Origin: Algoriphagus hitonicola
GTDB lineage: Bacteria > Bacteroidota > Bacteroidia > Cytophagales > Cyclobacteriaceae
Reading direction: 5' to 3'
Assembly (NCBI RefSeq): GCF_900113375.1
Contig: NZ_FOPC01000020.1
Span: forward strand, 1 to 39,611
DNA: 39,611 nt
Below are positions 23,264 to 31,672 of this stretch, piece after piece. Position numbers and translations under genes: made by a program. The notes beneath the pieces are model-generated. The model had not been told where the DNA came from. It did not search any database and saw nothing but the letters and a program-made list of their open reading frames with translations. Every line of letters begins with the position of its first letter. The stretch's first letter is position 1.

Positions 23264-24661
23264 ATGTCTTCAACCAAATTTGACTTAATCGTTTTGGGGA
23301 GTGGTCCCGGTGGATACGTAGCTGCGATCCGAGCTTCCCAGCTTGGCCTCAAGACGGCCATCGTAGAAGGGGAAGAGTTGGGTGGTATCTGCCTCAACTG
23401 GGGTTGTATTCCGACCAAAGCCCTACTCAAAAGTGCTCAGGTTTTCGAATACATCAATCATGCTGCCGACTATGGAATCAGCGTAAAAGATGCCAAAGCG
23501 GATTTTACCGGTATGGTGAAGCGTAGTCGGGGAGTCGCTGACGGCATGAGCAAAGGCGTGACTTTTTTGATGAAGAAAAATAAAATCCAAGTGATTGCAG
23601 GTTGGGGGAAAATCCAGCCGGGTAAAAAAATCGAAGTAGCTGACAAAGACGGAAAGAAGACAGTTTATTCGGCGGATAATATCATCATCGCCACTGGAGC
23701 AAGATCGCGCGAATTGCCTTCGATGAAAATAGACAATAAAAAAATCATCGGTTACCGAAAAGCGATGACTTTGGAAAAGCAGCCTAAGAAAATGGTTGTG
23801 GTAGGCTCTGGTGCTATTGGGGTAGAGTTTGCTTATTTTTATAACGCCATCGGAACAGAAGTGACCATCGTCGAATACCTTGACCGAATCGTTCCTGTAG
23901 AGGACGTGGAAGTCTCCAAGACCTTAGAAAAAATATATAAAAAGGCAGGAATGACCATCATGACTTCTTCCGAAGTGACTGCGGTGGATACCAAAGGAAC
24001 CGGCTGCAAAGTCACTGTCAAGACTGCAAAAGGCGAAGAAACATTGGATTGCGATATCGTGCTATCTGCCGCAGGCGTAGTTTCCAATATTGAGGATATT
24101 GGATTGGAAGACGTGGGGATTTTGGTGGAGAAAGGCAAAATCAAAGTTGACGAATTCTATAAAACCAATATGCCAGGTTACTATGCGATCGGAGACGTTG
24201 TACCTGGTCCGGCATTAGCACACGTGGCTTCAGCTGAAGGAATTATTTGTGTAGAGAAAATCGCAGGTCATAAGCCAGAGCCTTTGGATTATGGCAATAT
24301 TCCGGGTTGTACCTATTGCTGGCCGGAAATCGCCTCCGTAGGTATGACCGAGGCCAAAGCTAAAGAAGCCGGATACGAAGTACGGATAGGTAAATTCCCT
24401 TTTTCTGCCTCTGGAAAGGCTTCAGCCGCCGGGGCTAAGGATGGTTTTGTGAAATTGGTGTTTGATAAAAAATACGGGGAGCTCCTAGGAGCACATATGA
24501 TCGGTGCCAATGTGACCGAGATGATTGCAGAAATCGTAGCTATCCGAAAACTGGAAACTACCGGACATGAATTGATCAAAACCGTTCACCCTCACCCAAC
24601 TATGTCAGAAGCGGTGATGGAAGCAGCCGCTGCGGCCTATGACGAAGTGATTCACCTTTAA
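23264..24661 (+). CDS. lpdA: Dihydrolipoyl dehydrogenase
   Basis: A 465-residue flavoprotein. FAD site VLGSGPGGYVAAIRASQLG, redox disulfide in GGICLNWGCIPTKALL (CxxxxC), NAD site VVGSGAIGVEFAYFY, and the C-terminal active-site segment TVHPHPTMSEAVMEA. It reoxidises lipoamide of 2-oxoacid dehydrogenase or glycine cleavage complexes. An upstream in-frame ATG exists at 23225, but it precedes the likely transcription start (-7 box 23220-23227), so MSSTKFD at 23264 is preferred. The other complex subunits are not nearby. Confidence 0.95.
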   Translation: MSSTKFDLIVLGSGPGGYVAAIRASQLGLKTAIVEGEELGGICLNWGCIPTKALLKSAQVFEYINHAADYGISVKDAKADFTGMVKRSRGVADGMSKGVTFLMKKNKIQVIAGWGKIQPGKKIEVADKDGKKTVYSADNIIIATGARSRELPSMKIDNKKIIGYRKAMTLEKQPKKMVVVGSGAIGVEFAYFYNAIGTEVTIVEYLDRIVPVEDVEVSKTLEKIYKKAGMTIMTSSEVTAVDTKGTGCKVTVKTAKGEETLDCDIVLSAAGVVSNIEDIGLEDVGILVEKGKIKVDEFYKTNMPGYYAIGDVVPGPALAHVASAEGIICVEKIAGHKPEPLDYGNIPGCTYCWPEIASVGMTEAKAKEAGYEVRIGKFPFSASGKASAAGAKDGFVKLVFDKKYGELLGAHMIGANVTEMIAEIVAIRKLETTGHELIKTVHPHPTMSEAVMEAAAAAYDEVIHL

Positions 24662-24688
24662 TTTTGATGATTTATAAAAATATATTGA

Positions 24689-24722
24689 CACCAGGCCGAA
24701 ACATTCGGTCTGGTGTTTTATT
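24689..24722 (+). terminator. lpdA terminator
   Basis: CACCAGGCCGAA (24689-24700) pairs with TTCGGTCTGGTG (24704-24715), with one mismatch and a T-rich tail, 27 nt after the lpdA stop. Confidence 0.8.
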
Positions 24723-24746
24723 TTTAACCCAGATACCTTTTAAAAA

Positions 24747-25286
24747 TTGATTTTGGAAGAAATACAATTAATCGCAGGGCTGCGCTCCAGAGACCGAAAA
24801 ACTGTAGAATATCTGTATGACAAATATTCTACGGCACTTTTTGGAGTGATTTCCAGAATTATTTTGGACCGGGACATTGCAGAGGAAGTTTTTCATGATG
24901 CATTCATTAAAATCACCCGAAAAATTGATTTTTACGATGAGTCCAAAGGACGATTGTATACCTGGATGGCCAATATTTGTCGTAATTCTGCGATTGATAA
25001 GTTACGGTCCAAAGAATTTTCACAATCCAATAAGACCAATCCGATTGAGGATTTCGTATATGGATTCGAAAGTGAATCAGGAACCCTACAGCAGGTGGAT
25101 GCAATCGGAGTGAAGGAGTTGTTGAACCAGCTAAATGAAGATCAAAAATTTATAATCGAGTATATTTACTTCAAAGGGTATACGCATTCGGAAATTTCGG
25201 AGGAATTTGAAATTCCTCTCGGAACAGTCAAGTCCCGAGTTCGGGCAGCAATTCAAGTATTAAAAAAGAACTTAGACCGCATCTAG
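24747..25286 (+). CDS. ECF RNA polymerase sigma factor
   Basis: A 179-residue sigma-70 family ECF protein. Region 2 is seen in YLYDKYSTALFGVISRIILDRDIAEEVFHDAFIKI and GRLYTWMANICRNSAIDKLRS. Region 4 is in EDQKFIIEYIYFKGYTHSEISEEFEIPLGTVKSRVRAAI. The likely start is a TTG at 24747 because no ATG lies at a sensible position. Its stop overlaps the GTG start of the anti-sigma gene by 1 nt, so the two are translationally coupled. The regulon is unknown. Confidence 0.92.
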   Translation: MILEEIQLIAGLRSRDRKTVEYLYDKYSTALFGVISRIILDRDIAEEVFHDAFIKITRKIDFYDESKGRLYTWMANICRNSAIDKLRSKEFSQSNKTNPIEDFVYGFESESGTLQQVDAIGVKELLNQLNEDQKFIIEYIYFKGYTHSEISEEFEIPLGTVKSRVRAAIQVLKKNLDRI

Positions 25287-26113
25287 TGAATATTCAAGAA
25301 TACATAGCATCAGGCAAACTCGAGCTATTCCTTTTGGGAGAGTTGACAGAGCGGGAGCGTGAAGAAGTGCTGGATCTGGCTAAGGAATATCCTGAAATCC
25401 AGCACGAGTTGGACGCATTGGAAGAGGCGATGTTTGCCTTTGATCAAATGACAGGGGCAGTGCCTTCGGCGAAATTAAAAAGTGATATTTTTGCTAGTTT
25501 GGAGGATGAACTTCAGTCTCCAAAGCCGAAGGAAAAATTGAGCGATTTGCCTAAGCTTGAAGGTAAAGTGATTCAATCTTCCTTTTGGAAAAACTTTGCG
25601 GTAGCAGCATCTCTCGCTGCAGTGTTAGCCTCGGTAGCTGCAATATATTATGCAGGGAAGTTTTATGATACCGATCAGCGATTTACTGCACTTCTCGAAG
25701 AGCAGCAAGTCATGGCGGATAACCTCAATCAAGTCACTCAGGAGTATGAGCAGACTGATTCACGATTGGATCGATTTGTAGCCGGTGATTTTAAGCGAGT
25801 CGAGATGCTTGGGGAGTCACTCGAAATGCAGAAAGACGCCAAAGTGGATGTCTTCTGGGATCAAGGAAAAGAAGAGGTTTTCATCGCCGTGAATCGATTG
25901 AATTCGCTGAGCGCCGAGTTTGATTATCAGCTTTGGGCAATAGGTCCTGATGGCCCGATTGGTATAGGCATCGTTGATCCTACCAAGCCATTTAGCTTGC
26001 AGCAAATGAATGCTGTAGCCGAGGCAGGAGTTTTTGCGATTACCATCGAACCTAAAGGTGGTTCAGAATCCCCGACATTGGATAAGTTGGTGGTTTTGGG
26101 CGAAGTAGCTTAA
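25286..26113 (+). CDS. Anti-sigma factor, RskA-like
   Basis: A 275-residue membrane protein. The cytoplasmic part (1-100) has an N-terminal YIASGKLELFLLGELTEREREEV helix region without an HxxxCxxC zinc motif. A transmembrane helix lies at about 104-123, a coiled coil at about 130-155, then a periplasmic RskA-type domain (about 165-275; FWDQGKEEVFIAVNRL, FDYQLWAIGPDGPIGIG, FAITIEPKGGSESPT). It probably holds the upstream ECF sigma factor inactive at the membrane. The start is a GTG overlapping the sigma stop. Confidence 0.88.
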   Translation: MNIQEYIASGKLELFLLGELTEREREEVLDLAKEYPEIQHELDALEEAMFAFDQMTGAVPSAKLKSDIFASLEDELQSPKPKEKLSDLPKLEGKVIQSSFWKNFAVAASLAAVLASVAAIYYAGKFYDTDQRFTALLEEQQVMADNLNQVTQEYEQTDSRLDRFVAGDFKRVEMLGESLEMQKDAKVDVFWDQGKEEVFIAVNRLNSLSAEFDYQLWAIGPDGPIGIGIVDPTKPFSLQQMNAVAEAGVFAITIEPKGGSESPTLDKLVVLGEVA

Positions 26114-26134
26114 GATTACTTCTAAATCATTTGG

Positions 26135-26163
26135 AGCCCGGTCTATTTGATCGGGCTTTTTTT
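26135..26163 (+). terminator. Terminator of the sigma/anti-sigma operon
   Basis: AGCCCGGTC (26135-26143) pairs with GATCGGGCT (26149-26157), with one mismatch and a following run of T. Confidence 0.8.
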
Positions 26164-26207
26164 GATTCCTTTGAATAAACTTGTATTCTTATCCGTTTAG
26201 AAATCTC

Positions 26208-26663
26208 ATGGAACTAGAACTTTCGACCCCCGCACTTTTATTTTCGGCCATCACGCTTTTGATGCTGGCTTTTACCAATCGATTTTTGGCTATCGCAAAT
26301 TTGATTCGTGGGCTGCACAAAAAATTTAAAGAGAGCCCGGACGAGGAGGAACTCGTCGTGGAGCAGTTACACAATTTGCGAAGGAGGCTTTCACTGATCA
26401 AAAACATGCAGCTCTTTGGCATTTTTAGCTTTTTATTGTGTGTGATTTGTATGTATTTGCTGTTTCAGGGATACACTGTGGCGGCTAATTGGATTTTCGT
26501 TGGGAGTATGGCTTCCTTGTTGATCGCTTTAGGCCTTTCGCTGATTGAGATTCAAATTTCGACCAAAGCCCTGAACTTGGAGCTGTCGGATATGGAGGAA
26601 GTATTTCGGTCACGAAAGAGCAGTTTGGATTTTATCTTCAAAAAAGAGAATAAGAAAGAATGA
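26208..26663 (+). CDS. DUF2721 family membrane protein
   Basis: A 151-residue protein with hydrophobic segments near residues 6-26, 75-93 and 98-116. A charged helical loop (FKESPDEEELVVEQLHNLRRRLSLIKN) and STPALLFSAITLLMLAFTNRFLAIANLIR match DUF2721 (PF11026). The chosen ATG gives MELELSTPALL. The longer frame from a TTG at 26181 would add nine residues with no support. The stop overlaps the next gene by 4 nt (ATGA). Function unknown. Confidence 0.75.
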   Translation: MELELSTPALLFSAITLLMLAFTNRFLAIANLIRGLHKKFKESPDEEELVVEQLHNLRRRLSLIKNMQLFGIFSFLLCVICMYLLFQGYTVAANWIFVGSMASLLIALGLSLIEIQISTKALNLELSDMEEVFRSRKSSLDFIFKKENKKE

Positions 26664-27610
26664 GAATATATTTTGGGTTGCTGATTCTATTGATTGGATT
26701 TCAGGCCTGTCAATCCCAACAAATAAAAGAAGAAAATTCATCAGTACTTCCGGGGGAATTAAACCGGATTTCGGTATTCAATGTAGCGGATGCCCGACAG
26801 TTCTATACTTGGACTTCTGACCGAGTTCCGTTGGTTTCCGCCCACAGGGGAGGACCTTATCCGGGATTTCCGGAAAATGCGATTGAGACTTTTGAAAATG
26901 TCCTCAAATACACGCCGGCAATCATCGAATTGGACGTGGCTATGACCAAAGATTCCGTGTTGGTTTTGATGCATGATGATGAATTGGATCGGACAACCAA
27001 TGGAACGGGAAAGGTGAATGAGGTCAGTTATGAATACATTCAAAGCTTGTTTTTGGAAGACATGGATGGGGATTTGACCGAGTTTAAGGTGCCGACTTTG
27101 GAGCAGGCATTACTTTGGGCCAAAGGAAAGGCACTTCTCACTGTGGATATCAAGCGGTCAGTGCCATTTGAAGAAGTCGTCAAAATCATCGACAAAACAG
27201 GTGCTGAAAGTTATGCTGCTTTGATCAGCTATACCTTTCCAGCAGCTAAAAAACTCCATTCGCTCGCTCCCGAATTAATGCTGTCTGTCACAATTCGGAA
27301 TGGAGAGGAAATCAAGCGTTTTGAGGAGACGGGTATTCCTTGGGATCGTGTGATTGCATTTACTGGATTGGCCGAAAGAACCCGAGAATTCAATAATCAA
27401 TTGCATCAAAACGGAGCCTTTACCATTTTGGGTGTTTTAGGCAATTTAGATCGAAGTGCCATCAGCCGAGGGGATGAAATCTATGTGAGCTTCGTCCAAA
27501 ACGGAGCTGATATTTTAGCCACAGACCGACCGATAGAAGCAGCTGCAGCAATCCGTGGCCTTATACCCAATCAAAGTTCAAAATCTAGTTATTTCGAATA
27601 TGCTAATTGA
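26660..27610 (+). CDS. Glycerophosphodiester phosphodiesterase family lipoprotein
   Basis: A 316-residue protein with a signal peptide and lipobox near FQACQS. The GDPD barrel begins with [19 protein letters not shown], then [32 protein letters not shown], giving the conserved His, Glu and Asp metal/catalytic residues. It hydrolyses glycerophosphodiesters, probably in the periplasm. Its ATG overlaps the stop of the DUF2721 gene. The downstream threonine aldolase start overlaps its 3' end by 11 nt, so all three are probably one operon. Confidence 0.92.
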   Translation: MRIYFGLLILLIGFQACQSQQIKEENSSVLPGELNRISVFNVADARQFYTWTSDRVPLVSAHRGGPYPGFPENAIETFENVLKYTPAIIELDVAMTKDSVLVLMHDDELDRTTNGTGKVNEVSYEYIQSLFLEDMDGDLTEFKVPTLEQALLWAKGKALLTVDIKRSVPFEEVVKIIDKTGAESYAALISYTFPAAKKLHSLAPELMLSVTIRNGEEIKRFEETGIPWDRVIAFTGLAERTREFNNQLHQNGAFTILGVLGNLDRSAISRGDEIYVSFVQNGADILATDRPIEAAAAIRGLIPNQSSKSSYFEYAN

Positions 27611-28619
27611 CCTGAGAAGTGATACCTTGACCCGGCCGACTCCGGGAATGAAAGATGCGATGTTTGCCGCACCTGTTGGTGATGATGTTTTTGGAGAAGA
27701 CCCTACCGTCAATGCCTTGGAGGAAAAAATCGCCAAGCTTTTTGGGATGGAGGCAGCGATTTTTTGCCCATCCGGTACCATGACCAATCAGATTGCTATT
27801 CGGCTACACACTCAGATTCAAACTGAAGTCATTTGTCATAAATACTCTCACATCTATCTCTATGAAGGAGGCGGAATTATGGCCAATTCGCTCGCTTCGG
27901 TTAAATTACTGGATGGGAATTTGGGAAAAATTACCGCCGTCCAAGTTGCCGAATCTATCAATCCGGATGATGTTCATGCTCCCGAGACAACATTGGTTTC
28001 TCTCGAGAATACTATGAACAAAGGCGGAGGAAGTATTTACACCTTGGCCGAGGTCAAACCCATACGCGATCTTTGTCAAGAAAAAGGCATCAAACTTCAC
28101 TTGGATGGTGCCCGACTGTTCAATGCCTTGGTGGAAACTGGTGAAAGTCCTGCTGATTGGGGCGAGCATTTTGACACCATCTCCATTTGCCTGAGCAAAG
28201 GATTAGGTTGCCCTGTCGGATCAGCTTTAGTAGGAAGCAAATCCGATATCAAACGAGCGAGAAAAGTGCGAAAAGCATTTGGCGGTGGGATGAGGCAGGC
28301 AGGATTTTTGGCTGCAGCCGGGATTTACGCGCTGGATCATCAGGTAGAAAGATTGAAAGAGGACCATACCCGAGCGAGAGCTTTGGGTGAAATACTTCGT
28401 AAACTGCCTGTGGTATCGGAGATTTTCCCTGTGGCCACCAATATTGTGATTGCTAGACTTGATGGAATTACACCAGAGGAATTCATGAAAAAGCTTTCAG
28501 ACAAAAACATCAAATCCGTCAAGTTTGGAAAGGACTTGGTTCGTTTTGTGACGCATTTGGATTTTGGAGACGAGCACTTAGAGGAGTTTGAGAAAAGGAT
28601 AAAAAATGGTTGGTTATGA
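27600..28619 (+). CDS. ltaE: Low-specificity L-threonine aldolase
   Basis: A 339-residue PLP enzyme. The start [34 protein letters not shown] and the PLP lysine in [17 protein letters not shown] are diagnostic for threonine aldolases, which split threonine to glycine and acetaldehyde. The chosen ATG overlaps the GDPD gene by 11 nt. The longer frame from 27555 would add a stretch that lies inside the GDPD gene and has no family support. Cytoplasmic. Confidence 0.92.
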   Translation: MLIDLRSDTLTRPTPGMKDAMFAAPVGDDVFGEDPTVNALEEKIAKLFGMEAAIFCPSGTMTNQIAIRLHTQIQTEVICHKYSHIYLYEGGGIMANSLASVKLLDGNLGKITAVQVAESINPDDVHAPETTLVSLENTMNKGGGSIYTLAEVKPIRDLCQEKGIKLHLDGARLFNALVETGESPADWGEHFDTISICLSKGLGCPVGSALVGSKSDIKRARKVRKAFGGGMRQAGFLAAAGIYALDHQVERLKEDHTRARALGEILRKLPVVSEIFPVATNIVIARLDGITPEEFMKKLSDKNIKSVKFGKDLVRFVTHLDFGDEHLEEFEKRIKNGWL

Positions 28620-28654
28620 CAGTTTATGAATCAATCGTCTAGTTCAAACTCCAT

Positions 28655-28678
28655 AAGGCCTGAAAAGGCCTTTTTTTA
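28655..28678 (+). terminator. Terminator after ltaE
   Basis: AAGGCC (28655-28660) and GGCCTT (28667-28672) enclose a 6-nt loop and are followed by a T run. It begins 36 nt after the ltaE stop. Confidence 0.8.
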
Positions 28679-28781
28679 TGCTATTTTGCAATTCTCAAAA
28701 GGAAATTAAATCCGAAAGTAAAAATATCTTGATACTCGATACTTTCTAATTTCTTGCCTCTAATCTCTTGCTTCTACGAAA

Positions 28782-30044
28782 ATGAATTCTACTCCTCTAG
28801 CCGAACGCATGCGCCCTACCCGATTGGAAGACCTGATTGGACAGGAGCATTTGTCTTCCCCTTCGTCTTTTTTGCATAAGGCCATCAAGTCAGGAAATGT
28901 ACCCTCGCTGATTCTTTGGGGTCCTCCGGGAGTGGGGAAGACTACGATAGCAAATATTATCGCCAATGAAATCAAGGCGCCATTTTATACGCTATCGGCG
29001 ATCAGTTCAGGAGTCAAGGACATCCGCGAAGTCATCGAAAAGGCAAAATTTCAGATGGGTGTGGTCTTATTCATCGACGAAATCCATCGCTTTAATAAAT
29101 CTCAGCAGGATGCGCTTTTGGGAGCAGTGGAAAAGGGAGTTATTCGACTAATTGGAGCGACAACGGAAAATCCTTCCTTCGAGCTCAACTCGGCTTTGCT
29201 TTCCCGCTGCCAGGTTTTTACCCTGAATCCTTTGGGTCGAGCTGAGATGGAAGCGATGATGAAGCAAGCTCTGAAGAAAGATGTAGAGTTGAAAAAAGTA
29301 AGCGTTGATTTGCAGGAAACAGATGCATTGTTGCGGATTTCGGGAGGAGATGGGCGAAAGCTTTTGAACTTGCTGGAAATAGTTATCGACGGGATCAATG
29401 AGAATCCTTGCGTGATCACGGATGAAAAAGTGATGCAGATCGCGCAGCAGAAAGTAGCACTATATGACAAATCAGGAGAGCAGCATTATGATATCATTTC
29501 GGCTTTTATCAAATCCATCCGTGGTTCCGATCCCAATGCCGCTGTGTATTGGTTGGCCAGAATGATCGAAGGAGGAGAGGATGTGAAATTTATCGCGCGT
29601 AGATTGGTCATCTTGGCCTCAGAAGACATAGGAAATGCGAATCCGAATGCCTTGCTTCTAGCCACCAATTGCTTTGAGGCGGTCAAAATTATCGGCTATC
29701 CTGAGGCAAGAATTATTCTTTCTCAGTGTGTGACCTACTTGGCGAGTTCGCCCAAAAGCAATGCAGCCTACCTGGCGATCAACAAAGCCCAAGCTTTGGT
29801 CAAAGAAACGGGCAATCTATCGGTTCCTTTGCACTTGAGAAATGCTCCGACTAAATTGATGAAGGACCTGAATTATGGAAAATCCTACAAGTATTCCCAT
29901 GACTTTCCGGGTAATTTTATCGAGCAGGAATTTTTACCCGAGGAAATTAAAAGCATCTTACTTTATCAACCGGGAGAAAATGCCCGCGAGAATGAATTGC
30001 GAAAATACTTATCGAGCAAGTGGAAAGGGAAATATGGATATTGA
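28782..30044 (+). CDS. rarA: Replication-associated recombination protein RarA
   Basis: A 420-residue AAA+ ATPase. PLAERMRPTRLEDLIGQEHL opens the family, followed by Walker A GPPGVGKTT (47-54), Walker B LFIDEIHRFNKSQQD, sensor 1 GATTENPSFELN and the C-terminal tetramerisation region GSDPNAAVYWLARMIEGGEDVKFIARRLV. This is MgsA/RarA, which acts at stalled replication forks. It is a single gene with its own upstream gap. The 269 nt after it are AT-rich and show no gene or RNA that I recognise. Confidence 0.95.
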   Translation: MNSTPLAERMRPTRLEDLIGQEHLSSPSSFLHKAIKSGNVPSLILWGPPGVGKTTIANIIANEIKAPFYTLSAISSGVKDIREVIEKAKFQMGVVLFIDEIHRFNKSQQDALLGAVEKGVIRLIGATTENPSFELNSALLSRCQVFTLNPLGRAEMEAMMKQALKKDVELKKVSVDLQETDALLRISGGDGRKLLNLLEIVIDGINENPCVITDEKVMQIAQQKVALYDKSGEQHYDIISAFIKSIRGSDPNAAVYWLARMIEGGEDVKFIARRLVILASEDIGNANPNALLLATNCFEAVKIIGYPEARIILSQCVTYLASSPKSNAAYLAINKAQALVKETGNLSVPLHLRNAPTKLMKDLNYGKSYKYSHDFPGNFIEQEFLPEEIKSILLYQPGENARENELRKYLSSKWKGKYGY

Positions 30045-30313
30045 AAGAATATTTGAGATTTATCAAATATTGAATTGATAATCGTATAGAAAAACGACTA
30101 AAATCTAGAAATTGGATGAAATTTGGTCTCTGGCCAAAAATTAATAGTTCGATTCTTTTTTTGTTTCGATAAAATGTATGTTTTTTAGTTCGAAATTTAG
30201 GCTGAAAGGCTAAAAAGTTCTTTTTGGGACCGATTAATGTCCATGATCGGACAGTCTAAACAAAACTATTTCTCGATAGGATATAATAATTAAACTAACC
30301 ACAAATTTTTGCT

Positions 30314-31645
30314 ATGAAAAAACTAGCTGCATTAGGCATGGTTGCGGGAATGCTGAGTCTGCCCGCCCTCGCCCAAAACAAGATTGATTTTAGGGAATTT
30401 ACCCTGGATAATGGTTTACATGTGATCATGCATCAGGACAATACTACCCCGATTGTGATTACCTCGGTCTTGTATCATGTAGGATCGAAGAATGAAAACC
30501 CGGATCGTACGGGATTTGCTCACTTCTTTGAGCACTTGATGTTTGAGGGAACCGAAAACATCGAGCGGGGAGAATACATGAATATTATTCAAGGTCGTGG
30601 AGGAACACTCAATGCATTTACCTCAAATGACATCACTTACTATTATGAGCTACTTCCGTCTAATGAACTGGAACTCGCCTTATACATGGAGAGCGAGCGA
30701 ATGCTTCACTCAAAAGTGGATGAAACAGGCGTGGAAACCCAGCGTGAAGTGGTAAAAGAAGAAAGACGTCAGCGTTACGAAAACCAGCCTTACGGAACCA
30801 TCCTTCCCGAAACGCTAAAGCGAGCCTACGCTGAGCATCCTTATCAGTGGGCACCAATTGGTTCGATGGATCACTTGAATGCGGCCACGATTGAAGAGTT
30901 TCAGCAGTTTTACAAGGATTTCTATGTGCCAAACAATGCTACCTTGACCATTGCCGGTGATATTGACTATGCCGAAACGGAGGCAATGGTTCGTGATTAT
31001 TTCTCCGAAATTCCAGAAGGAGAAAAAGCAATCTACAGACCCAATGTCACCGAACCGAAAAAGACAGCAGAAATTCGGGATGTCATTTATGACAATATCC
31101 AAATCCCCGCAGTGATTCAGGCGTATAATCTTCCTCCTCAGAATCATCCCGATTCCTATGCGATGAATATGCTTTCTACCTATTTGACCGGTGGGAATTC
31201 TTCTTTGATGACCAAAGAATTGGTGGATAAGCAGCAGAAAGCACTAGCCATAGCCGCGATTCCTCTGGAACTGGAAGACGGCGGTCTATTTTTGATGTAC
31301 GGCATTACCAATATGGGAGTAGAACCAGAAGCCTTGGAAACTGAGATTGATGGACTTCTAAAGAAAGTACAGGAAGAGGGCATCTCAGATCAGGATTTTG
31401 AGAAGCTGAAAAATATTATTGAAAATAATATTGTGAGCGGAAACTCTTCCATGGCGGGAATTGCCCAGAATTTAGCCCAGGCACACGTGATTTATGGAGA
31501 TACCAACTACATCAATCAAGTAATGGATGCCTACAGCAAGGTGACTCAAGATGATATCAAACGGGTTGCTAATGAGTACCTTAATCTTGACGGGAGGGTA
31601 GTACTTTATTATCTGCCAAAACCAAAAGATTCAACTACTGAATAA
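30314..31645 (+). CDS. M16 family zinc peptidase, catalytic subunit
   Basis: A 443-residue exported protein (signal peptide about 1-20, ending ALAQ). The inverted zinc motif H70-F-F-E-H74 is intact, with the downstream Glu in EVVKEERRQRYENQPYG, and the region NAFTSNDITYYYE is typical. The C-terminal domain lacks the R/Y pair motif (LREKxGxxY) seen in single-chain members: the corresponding place reads SSLMTKELVDKQQKALAI. Its neighbour 27 nt downstream has that motif but no zinc site, so the two probably form one heteromeric periplasmic peptidase. Confidence 0.92.
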   Translation: MKKLAALGMVAGMLSLPALAQNKIDFREFTLDNGLHVIMHQDNTTPIVITSVLYHVGSKNENPDRTGFAHFFEHLMFEGTENIERGEYMNIIQGRGGTLNAFTSNDITYYYELLPSNELELALYMESERMLHSKVDETGVETQREVVKEERRQRYENQPYGTILPETLKRAYAEHPYQWAPIGSMDHLNAATIEEFQQFYKDFYVPNNATLTIAGDIDYAETEAMVRDYFSEIPEGEKAIYRPNVTEPKKTAEIRDVIYDNIQIPAVIQAYNLPPQNHPDSYAMNMLSTYLTGGNSSLMTKELVDKQQKALAIAAIPLELEDGGLFLMYGITNMGVEPEALETEIDGLLKKVQEEGISDQDFEKLKNIIENNIVSGNSSMAGIAQNLAQAHVIYGDTNYINQVMDAYSKVTQDDIKRVANEYLNLDGRVVLYYLPKPKDSTTE

Positions 31646-31672
31646 TTGTTTCAACTCAAATCTTAAAATCAT

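Noticed and set aside
30045..30313. Possible small RNA gene between rarA and the M16 pair
   Set aside because: The region is AT-rich with only weak short inverted repeats; no known RNA fold was recognised.
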